Part shown: positions 44,669 to 54,671 of the stretch, piece by piece
How positions within the stretch are numbered: the first letter of the stretch is position 1
Layout: every line of letters starts with the position of its first letter
NCBI GenBank assembly: GCA_000613465.1
Contig: BAJA01000035.1
Location: 1 to 56,413, forward strand
Direction: 5' to 3'
From: Bacteroides nordii WAL 11050 = JCM 12987
Lineage (GTDB): Bacteria > Bacteroidota > Bacteroidia > Bacteroidales > Bacteroidaceae
DNA: 56,413 nt
Made by a program: the position numbers and the translations under genes
Notes under the pieces: generated by a model
Seen by the model: the letters and a program-made list of their open reading frames with translations, nothing else
Database searches by the model: none
Told to the model about the DNA's origin: nothing

Positions 44669-45952
44669 TTAAAAATGATTGAATTTGTTCTTAATTTCGT
44701 TATATATACTTTTTTGCCATTCTTGTATATCGTTTTTTATAGAAAGGGTGAATATATGGCATTTACGAGTTGTTTCCATACCATTATTACTGGTATGCAT
44801 ATAAGCACCTTCTATCGGTTCGGTTTCATCTCCGGGATATACAAGAGCCACGTGTTGGGCATTGAAATATTCGTGGTAAACATACATTTGTCTGAGATCA
44901 TCGGTTGATGGATTATTTCCATTGATATTTTTCCATTTCGTATCCAATACCACGCAAAAATCTTCTCCGATGTTTACCACAATATCCGGTCTTATGGAAG
45001 TTATGTGTCCTAATGCATGTTTCCAAAAATTCTTTCGTACTTGTTTTTTTACTGTTTCACCTGGCTGACAATGTTTTCGGAGACTAATATATACGAATTC
45101 TTCCCAAAGCAGATTCATATCAAACATCAATGCTAATACATCATTGTGTCCTCCTCGGATGTCCGGATGATAACACAGCAAGAGCAGGCGGGCTATGTTA
45201 ATTGCATTTCTATAAGAAAAAGTTTTTCGGTCATAATTTATTCTTGCGAATATTTCATCTGTAACCTGTATGTCGGGCATTTCCGGAAAGTTCAGCAGTA
45301 GAGTTCCAATACGACTTTGTAAAGCCGGATCAGTATTAATGATTTTCAGTAGACGAATTGTTTTATAAAGTATACAGTGTAACTTATGCTCGGTATCGTA
45401 AGATACGTAGCGGACATAAAAACGCTCTTGATGAGTTAGGTTTTCTCGGATGTGTTGACTGAACTTCAGGCTTCCTTTTAATGTGGTAACATTCCCTTCT
45501 TTCGGATGATACTTTTTTGCCAATCCATTACGCAATAGATATTCTACTTCATTTATAAAGAGTTCAAAGTAGAGACTGAGTAGGCTATTGGGCTTTATTT
45601 GCAGCAGACTGTTTCCAGGAGTTTGTACATCAAAAGGACCTATCGTTAACAACATGCTGATCAGCATATCACGCCATTGTTTTTTTTCTTCTCTTCCGAA
45701 ATTTATATGGTCAGCCTTAGGTAGTACTTCAACTACAGTATCACCTACTTGTATTACTCCTACATATTCATTAAACCGGATACCATTATGTACAAGTGAA
45801 AAATAAGGGACTCCTTGGTCGCCATAATGTTGTTGGAAGGACTGTAGCTTATATTTATCAAAAATGATAGTCTTATTCCCATAGGTAAATTCTTCACCTA
45901 ATCGAATGACTTGGTGTTCGAATACACTGATATGTCCGTTAGCCCCTAACAT
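44669..45952 (-). CDS. mcrC: McrC, nuclease subunit of a type IV restriction system
   Basis: A 427-residue McrC-family protein. The N-terminal part interacts with McrB in known systems, and the PD-(D/E)XK nuclease core is in SIRPDIVVNIGEDFCVVLDT followed by KWK, near residues 312-340. The sequence YHPKEGNVTTLKGSLKFSQH is a family landmark. McrBC cuts DNA with modified cytosine in an NTP-dependent way. It starts 3 bases after the McrB stop, so the pair is translationally coupled. The reading frame is intact. The class of modified bases recognised depends on McrB. Confidence 0.93.
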   Translation of the reverse strand: MLGANGHISVFEHQVIRLGEEFTYGNKTIIFDKYKLQSFQQHYGDQGVPYFSLVHNGIRFNEYVGVIQVGDTVVEVLPKADHINFGREEKKQWRDMLISMLLTIGPFDVQTPGNSLLQIKPNSLLSLYFELFINEVEYLLRNGLAKKYHPKEGNVTTLKGSLKFSQHIRENLTHQERFYVRYVSYDTEHKLHCILYKTIRLLKIINTDPALQSRIGTLLLNFPEMPDIQVTDEIFARINYDRKTFSYRNAINIARLLLLCYHPDIRGGHNDVLALMFDMNLLWEEFVYISLRKHCQPGETVKKQVRKNFWKHALGHITSIRPDIVVNIGEDFCVVLDTKWKNINGNNPSTDDLRQMYVYHEYFNAQHVALVYPGDETEPIEGAYMHTSNNGMETTRKCHIFTLSIKNDIQEWQKSIYNEIKNKFNHF

Positions 45953-45955
45953 AGT

Positions 45956-48535
45956 TTATTTATTCAGAAGTTGCAGGATTGCTTTCTTGAACTCATCTTT
46001 ACCCATCTTTGTTGCAGAACAGTCTTTTATTTTGCAAATAGCCCTGTTGGTAAAACTTGAAACGTCGTTGTCGTAATCAAAATCGGCGAATATTTTGCTG
46101 ATGTTACTCGGACTTTTTATTGATTCTATAAAGCCTTTACCTACTATAAGGCCAATTTTTCCATGGTCTCCGAAGAAATATTCTTGTAATAAAGGTAATA
46201 TATTCTGATGGAATACAGCTTGTAATTTCTCAAGACTATCTACTTTCATAAAATAACTGTGGCCTATCAAATGATCTTTGTCAAGTAGAAGTTCAATACG
46301 TTCGTTTATTTTCTTCAATATATCCTTTAGCGAGAATTCTTCTTCGTCTATTTGAATTGTATTTTCCAGTAATTCCGGTTTGGGGGGTATTTCCTGAAAG
46401 CAAAATCGACGGCGTAGTGCTGTGTCGAGAGCTTCTACACTACGGTCGGCAGTATTCATTGTACCAATGATATAAAGATTAGGTGGTACGCCGAATCTAT
46501 CTTTACTATACGGTAAGATGGTTTCCAGAACCTCTTCTTTTCCCAGACGCTTATCCTCTTCAATGAGTGTGATCAATTCACCAAAGATTTGAGATACATT
46601 ACCACGGTTTATCTCGTCAATAATAAGAATGTAAGGCTTTACCTTTTTATTTGCACCCTTTGTCGGTTGATCCGATGATTCGTCTAATTGATAGCTTTTA
46701 AGTTTATTAAGTAAAGACTGATAATATTTGCCTAAGCCTTCAGATTGAATGGGACGAGTTCCATAAAAATAATCCTTGAGAGTAGATATATTTAAAGTAT
46801 GGCTTGTGCCTCCACTTGCTTTTTTAAAGTGAATAGAATTTGAAGTAAAATTTAAAATGGTGTAATCCTTTCCTTTTTGTTTTAAAGGAAAAAGTAATTG
46901 ATGATTATTTTCCCATTCCTCTTGTAACATCTCAAATGCGTCATTAAAAGAGATAGTATCATTTACGGGAGTGTGGGCTTCTGACCAATTGTTACGTGCT
47001 ACTTCTGCTAATTTTTTAAAGATTCCTGCTTCGACATCATAAGCTACTTGTTTTTCATTGTTTGTATACGGCTTTATCCCTTCGATAAAATCTTCATAAC
47101 ACATACTTTGATGGAAAGTGACAAAAGCGATTTGCCCCTGTGGATTCGTCCAATCATCGATAAGCAGTTCGTTAAAGCGTTCCTTTAATTTATCTCTTTT
47201 GGAAAATCTACTTTCAAGTTCCTCCTCTGTAAGTCCATCTATGATTGAAATGGCTTTGTTAATCGTATGATATGTCTTTCCTGTGCCAGGAGGGCCATAT
47301 AAGATTTGATTAAGAGGATTTGATAGATTGTTTATTTTCATGTTAGTATCTATATTTTGAGTTAACTCAATTTCAGGACCATTCTTACCAAGTGATATCA
47401 CATCTTCTATTTCCTTAATTTTATCTTTGTCCGTAATTTGGTATACGGCTGTCATTTTTCCGATCTTATTAGACAATTCTGGTTGGATACTCAACCATTT
47501 CACCGTTTTTTGATGTGGAAAATCAGCATCCGTATTATATTGATAATCATCTTCAACCTGTGCAATACCTAATACAGAATAACCGTCTTGTACCAGTACA
47601 ATATCTCCTATGTGGATTTTTGAATAGAAGTTAAATATTTCTCCGGCTTTTCTGCTTCTTACTTGACTTTCAGAGTTATAATATCCATTCTCATCGAGTA
47701 AGCTTATAATATCATTTTTACTCTTTACTCCGGCACTCTTCAGATCTCCTATTTCCGGCCAGCCAATACAAATCTTTTTTTCAGATTTCATTTCTTCCCA
47801 ATAACTGGTATCACCGTCTTTTGTACCAATTCTCCAATAAGAAGCTTTTTCAATCCATTCATCTTTCAAAATCTCCGGTAAATATTGGTTGAATATGGAG
47901 AAGTAGGTATCTACGTCAAAAGGTATACCACGTTTAACTATGTTTTTGTCTTTTTTTTCGTCTAACGGGCGATTATAAAAACAAAATTCTACATTACCAT
48001 CATATATATCCAGAAATAGTTGTTTAGCTGTTGTTTGGCTTTTGTGTGTTTGGTTTATGAAAGCTATCCAACAGCGGGTACTACCAGTATTCCGGGCACC
48101 TCGGAAATCAAAATCTTTTGCAACGATTTTACCATTAGCACCGAGTGAATCGATTGTAATGTTAATTATATTATGGACGGGAATATTCATCTTATAGTCT
48201 GCATCCGCGAGTATTAATATATATAATATGCTATACCAACTGGGATACATCTTAAATTTGTCGGGAGCTTTATCCTTTTCAGCATTGATTATAGCTTCTA
48301 TTTCTGCTTTACTGATAGTTCTATCTTTTACAATTTGCGATATCTCCTTGCGGATTGTAAGGATAGGACCATTTCCATTTTGATATTGCTCGAAATTTTT
48401 TTGCTTAACGTCTGAAGGTAGATTATTTAAGTAATCAACCAATGCGTCATTGTTGTCAGAAAGCTCTTTTATCTGAATAGAGTATTCCCTTAGTCTTTCA
48501 ATGTTCTCTATGAAATTTTTTTTATCTATATCCAT
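45956..48535 (-). CDS. mcrB: McrB AAA+ GTPase with N-terminal EVE-like domain
   Basis: An 859-residue McrB. About residues 230-345 carry an EVE/YTH-like modified-base reader: SYWRIGTKDGDTSYWEEMKS, the segment GWPEIGDLKS, and later KIHIGDIVLVQDGYSVLGIA. The AAA+ domain has Walker A YGPPGTGKTYHTINKAIS near residue 411, Walker B ILIIDEINRGNVSQIFGELI near 637, and the McrB-signature GTMNTADRSVEALDTALRRR near 690. The N-terminal 220 residues are unassigned, with a segment like GARNTGSTRCWIAFINQTHK. It should recognise modified DNA and power McrC cleavage. The frame is intact. The leader region upstream (48536-49129) holds no gene. Confidence 0.92.
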   Translation of the reverse strand: MDIDKKNFIENIERLREYSIQIKELSDNNDALVDYLNNLPSDVKQKNFEQYQNGNGPILTIRKEISQIVKDRTISKAEIEAIINAEKDKAPDKFKMYPSWYSILYILILADADYKMNIPVHNIINITIDSLGANGKIVAKDFDFRGARNTGSTRCWIAFINQTHKSQTTAKQLFLDIYDGNVEFCFYNRPLDEKKDKNIVKRGIPFDVDTYFSIFNQYLPEILKDEWIEKASYWRIGTKDGDTSYWEEMKSEKKICIGWPEIGDLKSAGVKSKNDIISLLDENGYYNSESQVRSRKAGEIFNFYSKIHIGDIVLVQDGYSVLGIAQVEDDYQYNTDADFPHQKTVKWLSIQPELSNKIGKMTAVYQITDKDKIKEIEDVISLGKNGPEIELTQNIDTNMKINNLSNPLNQILYGPPGTGKTYHTINKAISIIDGLTEEELESRFSKRDKLKERFNELLIDDWTNPQGQIAFVTFHQSMCYEDFIEGIKPYTNNEKQVAYDVEAGIFKKLAEVARNNWSEAHTPVNDTISFNDAFEMLQEEWENNHQLLFPLKQKGKDYTILNFTSNSIHFKKASGGTSHTLNISTLKDYFYGTRPIQSEGLGKYYQSLLNKLKSYQLDESSDQPTKGANKKVKPYILIIDEINRGNVSQIFGELITLIEEDKRLGKEEVLETILPYSKDRFGVPPNLYIIGTMNTADRSVEALDTALRRRFCFQEIPPKPELLENTIQIDEEEFSLKDILKKINERIELLLDKDHLIGHSYFMKVDSLEKLQAVFHQNILPLLQEYFFGDHGKIGLIVGKGFIESIKSPSNISKIFADFDYDNDVSSFTNRAICKIKDCSATKMGKDEFKKAILQLLNK

Positions 48536-49129
48536 GTTTTTCTTATATTTCGATTTGACCGTTCATTAACTTAGGTAAGAGAATGTCGCGGGCTTCGTGA
48601 AGTTCGTTGTTATAAATTTCGAATTAGTTTAAACTAACTTCTGATTCTTCCTTGCATATTGTAATGGAAGTATTTTATATTTTCAGAATGTCTGACAAAG
48701 TTAATTATTTTAGCCGTTATTTACAAAGAATCTGTGGATATTCCGGAGATAAATATTTCAAAGTACATAGTGCTTTTGGCTGATAACATTAATAATATGA
48801 ACAAAAGTAATGAGTCGTTTTTAAAGTTTTCATAGAAAGTGCATATAAAAAAACGGTACCCCGATTCACATCGCAGCACCGTCACAACACAAACACAAAA
48901 TAAAACACGACAAAACTACTATGCAATCTTACCTGTCTATGCCGGGGAGGCATGCGAATGCTGCGATATGGATATTCACATATGCATAAAGAGCTTCAGG
49001 CTGATTTGCATAATATAAACGCAAAGGGATTTTTTTTGTTCAATAGGAAGTATAAAAAAAGTGATTTTATAGGAGTAATTATTGTTGTACCTCATAAAAA
49101 CGTTACTTTTGCTCCTTCTAAAGACAGAA
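48536..49129. other. Intergenic region between mcrB and the HD-domain gene
   Basis: These 594 bases hold the divergent starts of mcrB and the HD-domain gene. A 9-base inverted pair, ATCGCAGCA (48870-48878) and TGCTGCGAT (48959-48967), is separated by about 80 bases. A rightward frame from 48952 runs into the HD gene but has only low-complexity text before 49130. I see no RNA gene or clear promoter; near 48836-48850 the text is AAAGTGCATAT-like. Confidence 0.4.
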
Positions 49130-50289
49130 ATGCGTATGGAACCCAGAGAACTTATCAACTTTATGGCTATTGCGAGAGACTAAAGTGTAATACACGCCAT
49201 TCGTGGACATCAACCTATCGCCATGAGAGCGTAGCTGAGCATAGTTGGCGACTCACTTTACTGGCATATTTTGTACAGGATGAATTTCCTGAGGCTGATA
49301 TGAATAAAGTGATTCAGATGTGTATTCTTCATGATTTAGGTGAGGCTATCACAGGAGACATTCCTGCTTTCTATAAAACGCAGAAAGATGAAGAGGTTGA
49401 AGACCGTAAGATTGAGGAGTTGTTTCAGACTCTACCTCCTTTTTATCGGGATAAACTATTGCCGTTATTTCGGGAGATGGGAGAGCTTGCAACGCTGGAG
49501 GCGAAGATATACAAAGCTTTGGATAAAATGGAAGCTATCATTCAACACAATGAAGCTGATATTTCTACCTGGATTCCTTTGGAATATACTGCCAACTTGG
49601 AGTATGGAGCAGAGAATGTAGCGTTTTCTCCTTATTTGAGACGGTTGAAACAGGAGCTCTATAATGATTCGGTTCGAAAGATTGAAAGTGTATCTGGCCA
49701 AGGGGGAGGCAGCAATAACAGATGGGTTGATTTGACACTGAAAGTCACCCCGAAGATGATAAAAGATGCACAGGGAAATGAGAACAAGGCTTTCACGGGA
49801 CATTTAGGTACTCATTTTGATGTGATGAATAAAGAATTCCCATTGAACTATACAGAACGAAAAGCTATTGTTTTTGATGTGAGTTCCATATCCGGCAGAG
49901 ACATAGAGGTGCAGGATATTGATCTTTCTAAAGTGAGGCCCGATATGTTTGTTTCTTTTTATAGCGGATATATTGAAAGGGAAAGTTATGGTAGTAAAGC
50001 CTATTTCTCAGAACATCCGCAATTGTCGGATGAACTGATAGAGAAGCTGTTGGACAGACATATTTCTATAATAGGAATTGATTTTGCCGGTGTGAGAAGA
50101 GGGAAAGAGCATACGCCTAAAGATCAGTATTGTGCTGATAAGGGCGTTTTTATCATAGAAAATCTCTGCCATTTGGGACAGTTATTGGTTGGTGATGAGA
50201 AGTCTGCTGAATTTATAGCCAATACATATCCTATGAATTTTGCAGAGATGACCGGTTTACCTTGTAGAGTTATAGCTAAGAGAAAGTGA
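49130..50289 (+). CDS. HD-domain nucleotidase joined to a cyclase-family (KynB-like) hydrolase, one frameshift
   Basis: ATG 49130 (or 49136) opens MRMEPRELINFMAIA; a G missing after 49174 shifts the frame, and with it restored the protein continues as ERLKCNTRHSWTSTYRHESV, AEHSWR and ILHDLGEAITGD, a YfbR/HDDC2-like HD domain (about residues 10-180). Residues 190-386 are cyclase-like (PF04199): WVDLTLKVTPKM, GHLGTHFDVM, and IGIDFAGVRRGKEHT. HD members are 5'-deoxynucleotidases; cyclase members hydrolyse amides. The join runs through a G5 run at 49702-49706; one more G there would split it into two overlapping genes, the second starting near 49662 after AGGAG. So a real fusion is not certain. 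Confidence 0.7.
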
Positions 50290-50496
50290 TTAAAATTTAG
50301 TCAGACGCTTGGGAGAACCGTGCCAGGAACATCCCAGACAGTATATTTCTGTCATATCAAATCCTTCTGTCGAAGCTTCTGCATCTTTGGGAACCACTGT
50401 TCCTTCTTGGGTAATATATACTAACAGGCGTTCGCCCTGTTCATTTTTAACATACATACCAGCGATTTTACACTGGGGACAAAGTAATTTTCTCAT
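50290..50496 (-). CDS. Small zinc-ribbon hypothetical protein
   Basis: A 68-residue protein starting MRKLLCPQCKIAGMYVKNEQ, with a CPQC pair and a CLGC pair near the end (IYCLGCSWHGSPKRLTKF). The two CxxC knuckles suggest a structural zinc site. It is the reverse-strand partner of the HD-cyclase gene 3' end and abuts its stop, with a 0-base gap. The function is unknown. A non-coding frame cannot be excluded, but the cysteine spacing and charge pattern look like a real protein. Confidence 0.55.
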   Translation of the reverse strand: MRKLLCPQCKIAGMYVKNEQGERLLVYITQEGTVVPKDAEASTEGFDMTEIYCLGCSWHGSPKRLTKF

Positions 50497-50606
50497 TCTG
50501 CTATCCTATGGTTTACGCCTACAAAGATAGGTGATTAATCTTTGCAGGATTGCTTCATTAATTTTCTTTAAGTAGATTCTGAACTTACTCTTTCAAAGAA
50601 TATCCA

Positions 50607-53464
50607 TTAGAAAGTAACTGAAAATAACATTTCTGCCTGGAAGTTTCCATAATCAATCGGTTTAATCAATCGTACTCCGGTAGTGAGTGGATAGCTCATG
50701 CACAATACATTCCAGTCGAATATGAAATCGGCTCCGTAAGAACTTTGTGTAGTCCATGCGCTCTTACGACTGGCTTGATTGCGTGACAGATCGTAGAAGA
50801 GGTTAGCACGTAACCGGCGGATATAAATCAATGGCCCGATACTTAGATCCGGTGACAGGAGAGGAAGAGCATAATCAGCTTTGAAAGCCCATTGTTGCTG
50901 GGTTTGATATTGAAAATTATATCCGCGTGGCTTTTCCAATAAGTGTTTGGGAAGATACAATGCTTTGTTGTCCAGGTCTTGATACTGATAGCCGAAGCGG
51001 AGCATTAAGCCTTGGTTGCGTACAATGCCGGGCCAGTAAGTAGTAAGCCGGGCAGCATACAGACTTCCATAATTTTCTGTATTGAAGGGCGTCATCAGGT
51101 ATTGTAACCGGAGCTGGTAACCGTTACGGGGGAGAATATCCCGCTGGGCCTTTCGCCTGTAATTATAGAACAGGACTTCCGGCAGGATGTATTGAAAGTT
51201 ACGAAACTTCTGCGTACTGTATTCCTGGTACTTATTATTGGTGAAATAGTAAGTGAATGCTGGTTGTATACCTCTGATCCGTTGATTTCGTGTCAGATTA
51301 AAGGGGAGATAGACACGAGCTTCAGCTTCCAGCAGATTGCGGTTGGTATAATATCCTTGGGTTACAGCCTGTCCTTTTTCATTCTTTTTCCAGGCCATAT
51401 TAAAAGCCTTGTCGCCATAATCGGCAGCAAGGTCGATGACCGGGAACCATCCTTGATAGGTAAAAGATAATTTTCCGTGATGATACCCTTTGTGATAGTA
51501 CCAACCTGCCTGCATGATGGCAGTATTCAGCGTATTCTGAGACATGATTGTAGCCCCGGGCTTAACAATTGTGCTGAGATCCGAAGCACTGGTATTCATC
51601 GCTTCTGCCACATCATAATAGAATGGGGCCCAACTATGGATTTTGAATGTATGTACTCCTTTCCGATAACGCTCCGGTTGAAAATCGACGGCCTCCAGGC
51701 GTACAGAGTCAAGGTTGAATTGTTCTTGTGCGGCCAGTGTCTCTGTGAAAGGCATAGAAGCGGGTTTCCCGAAATCGGTCTTTTCAAACAACAGGCTGTC
51801 TGCAGGTAGTGAAGCAATCCGGTACCCATTTGCCTGATAGTCGGCAAAGAATAAGCGATGGTCCGATCTGGAAAATGAGGGATCGAATGCCCCGAATCGT
51901 GCATTAGTCAGGCGATATACCTGATTATCTGCCGGGTTAAAGCAATATATATTGTTGGTGCCGTTGGCGCCCGATTCAAAATAGATTTTTCCATCCTTCC
52001 AGATTGGTGAAGTGATATTGACAGAGGTGGTTTGTAGTAGTTCTTTCCACATACCGGAGGAAGGATCAAATTGAAACAGAGTGATTCCTGTATCTGTAAC
52101 GGCTATTGCAGTAATCTTGTCATCCGCTCCGAAAGTCAGTTCTTTGATGAATGCATTCTCCGGAACGTCAAAAGACCGGAGTTCTTTTCCATTTTCCAGA
52201 TTGACTAATACAAGCTGATTCTTTCCGGCAATTGTGCTTCGCGAAACTGCGGCTATCTGTCCGTTTTTGTCAATAGAAGGGGCGAGGTAACGTTGGCGGG
52301 GAGCAACCGTTTTTATCCGGTCTTTATCCAGATCGTAGTATTTCAGTACGGAATAGTTTTCATGGGTCCAGCGGATACCCGGAACTATTTCTGTCCAGTA
52401 GATACGATTGTTGTGGAAATCTAACCGGCTGTTGATACTGCCTATATAGCTCAACCGTTTTTCTTTTCCATTGCTGATGGCTACTAAAGAATTAATATCT
52501 TTCAGTCCCGATTTGACAGCTATCACAACAGAGTCATTGATAGCCAAAGGATACCTGTAGGATGTGTAGGTTTTATTGTCGGGCGATAGATATGCCGGAA
52601 CAATGACAGCTGTATCCTGTTTTTCCCATCCCTCCCTCAAAAAGTCGAATGTGTCGTGATAGAGTCGTTTAAAACTACTTCCCGTATAGTGTTTGAATGA
52701 GCCTTCAAAAAGTATATTACTGGTATACCGGGTGGTGCTTTTATCCCAAATATCACTTCCATAACGCTGACGGGCATAGGAAGTCATATCATATCCCAAT
52801 GCATAATATGTACCGGTATAGTTTTTGTATGAACCTAACAGCCATTTATCAAAAGAGTAGAATTTGTCTCCTCCCAGCATTTGTGCCCGGTAAGCCATAT
52901 TGAATTCGGGCAATCGTCCTCTGCCTCCGTTGGACATGGCTGTTTCTGTACCTACGGCATCACCTTCGAGAAACCACACGGGCAGGAAGAATGCAGCAAC
53001 TCCCGCAGCCTGTTCGCCTATCAGATAATAGAATGGCTTGAAAATGCCACGCATTACTTTTCCTGTCTGGAATACGTGCCGGGATTCGTGTAATACCAGA
53101 TGTTTATCCCACCTTTGAATACCTAAATCAGAAGATGGAGTAGTGATGAGCTCCATACGGCGGGGAGCCCACGATACCATGCCGTTGGATATCATATTGG
53201 CAGGGTGCAGGATAACGGGAAACTTAGCTTTATGGGTTTTCCGATTGTTTTTTGTATGTGCGGATAAGCATTTTCCAGGTAGAGGGCATAGCGGTAGGCC
53301 ATGGAGTCTGTTCCTTGTGGATAAACCAGGTTGTAATGAGGCAGCCGGACTATATTCCATTTGAACCGGGCGGGGTCTGAACCATAGTCCATGAATTGGG
53401 CACGCAAACCGGATGAGGCCAGCAGGCAGACAAAGAGAAGAGGCAGGTATTTTAATTTTGACAT
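50607..53464 (-). pseudogene. Secreted protein: metallopeptidase-like domain, beta-propeller and outer-membrane beta-barrel; one frameshift
   Basis: Frames 53192-53464 and 50607-53235 join, when one A is restored at the minus-strand A3 53229-53231, to a 952-residue protein. Residues 1-22 are a signal peptide (MSKLKYLPLLFVCLLASSGL, RAQ). An HExxH motif, VLHESRHVFQTG, near residue 126, and WFLEGDAVGTE near 165 fit a gluzincin peptidase. Residues 300-620 contain WD40/TolB-like repeats (for example YRLTNARFGAFDPSFSRSDH). From about 650 to the end it becomes a barrel with alternating aromatic strands and a final AEMLFSVTF, a BAM-type C-terminal Phe. The combination is unusual. The start at 53464 is chosen for the signal peptide. 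The activity is not shown. Confidence 0.7.
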
Positions 53465-53573
53465 TTAAAGTCTTTATTGGATTATCAGGACACAAAACTA
53501 TAAAAAATAAGTTTTTTAGTTCTTTAGTTTATGAGTTTTTTAGTTGTATACTCTCATATTGTGACTTATGAAC

Positions 53574-53717
53574 CCACAAACCCACAAACTCACAAACTTA
53601 CAAACTCACAAACTTACAAACTCACAAACTTACAAACTTACAAACTCACAAACTTACAAACTTACAAACTCACAAACTTACAAACTCACAAACTTACAAA
53701 CCCACAAACTCACAAAC
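53574..53717. repeat. Eighteen-copy 8-bp tandem repeat YYACAAAC
   Basis: Units of 8 bases (CCACAAAC, TCACAAAC or TTACAAAC) repeat 18 times with only the first two bases varying. The array lies between the two leftward genes 50607-53464 and 53710-54609, overlapping the last 8 bases of the GNAT gene. The six-frame text gives a Thr-Asn-X-Gln-Thr-His/Tyr-Lys-Leu octapeptide on the plus strand, but no gene is expected. The long exact array may be unstable in length. Confidence 0.92.
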
Positions 53718-54609
53718 TCTTATACATCACAAAATTAGTCATTTTAACATCGCCTATAGATACTATCTGCTCTTTTTCTGTCGTATATCCCTGCTTTTCA
53801 AAGAAAGGGTGAGCGGTAATACTGACTTCTGAGTGGATAGACACTGCCTGATGGAGACGGGCATACTCTTCTGCCTGGCATAAAAGGAGAGAAGCTATGC
53901 CTTGATGCTGGAATTGGGGGTGAACAAACATGCTGTGTAGATAGCCGTTAGCATTGATAGAAGTGAAACCAACTGTACGGAAGTGTTTCGTCTCTTCGGC
54001 GAGTATGAAATGTAAATCACTTTGAAGTAGTTCCCGCCAGCGCTCCGGGGTTGCTCTTTCAATCCATGCACGGATTTGCGGAGCGGTATAGTGCTGCGAA
54101 CAGGTGTTGAGAACACTTTGTTCAAACGTAGCATGCATGGTAGGGATGTCCTCGGGTTCTGCTTTTCTCAACCGGATGTTTTTCAGTTGCATATGCAGAA
54201 TCGGGAATGGTTTTCCCATACTGTCCAGATCGTCCCGGCTGATGATTTCAAACCCTCTGTTCTGATAGAATCGGAGTGCCTGCCCGTTCTGCTCGTTTAC
54301 ATCTACTTTATGTATCTGTTTTTGGCGTATTGCAAATTCTATTAATTGTTTGCCATATCCATGTCCCTGTTCATCAGGATCTACAAACAACATTTCGATG
54401 AGGTTGTCACTCAATCCCATGAAAGCGGTTATCTGTCCGGAATGATTACGGATTGTGTAAAGTTGTACTGCCGGAAAATATTCATGGCGTACTAAGGGCT
54501 TATAAAACCGTATATCTTCTTCGGATAGAAAGTGGTGAGAACTTCGGACTGCTCTTTCCCATATTTGGAGGAGGACATCGTATTCTTGTGTATTAGCTTG
54601 ATTTATCAT
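53710..54609 (-). CDS. Tandem GNAT N-acetyltransferase
   Basis: A 299-residue protein with two GNAT domains. The first (about residues 1-145) has an acetyl-CoA loop in VDPDEQGHGYGKQLIEFAIR near residue 76 and NGQALRFYQNRGF near 107. The second (about residues 148-299) has VHPQFQHQGIASLLLCQAEE near residue 231 and AHPFFEKQGY near 268. Tandem GNAT pairs act on unknown small molecules or proteins. The frame is intact. The 3' end overlaps the 8-bp repeat array. It lies 62 bases downstream of the RluA-type gene, possibly co-transcribed. Confidence 0.9.
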   Translation of the reverse strand: MINQANTQEYDVLLQIWERAVRSSHHFLSEEDIRFYKPLVRHEYFPAVQLYTIRNHSGQITAFMGLSDNLIEMLFVDPDEQGHGYGKQLIEFAIRQKQIHKVDVNEQNGQALRFYQNRGFEIISRDDLDSMGKPFPILHMQLKNIRLRKAEPEDIPTMHATFEQSVLNTCSQHYTAPQIRAWIERATPERWRELLQSDLHFILAEETKHFRTVGFTSINANGYLHSMFVHPQFQHQGIASLLLCQAEEYARLHQAVSIHSEVSITAHPFFEKQGYTTEKEQIVSIGDVKMTNFVMYKSL

Positions 54610-54671
54610 GATTGTTTTCGTTTATAAATATGTGGTATAAATATAGAGGTTTCCTGCCAGATCAGAAAATG

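Noticed and set aside
48952..49129. 59-codon N-terminal extension of the HD-domain gene
   Set aside because: It is joined only because a base is missing at 49174; the HD protein's own start at 49130 lies in another frame with normal text.
53236..53495. N-terminal part of the long leftward frame ending at 50607 (text like MCPDNPIKTL)
   Set aside because: It is a shifted reading of the true N-terminus; the 53464 start gives a proper signal peptide.
53531..53812. Rightward 93-codon frame with a repeated TNLQTYKL octapeptide
   Set aside because: It is translation of the 8-bp DNA repeat and antisense to the GNAT gene end; no start context or other domain supports it.
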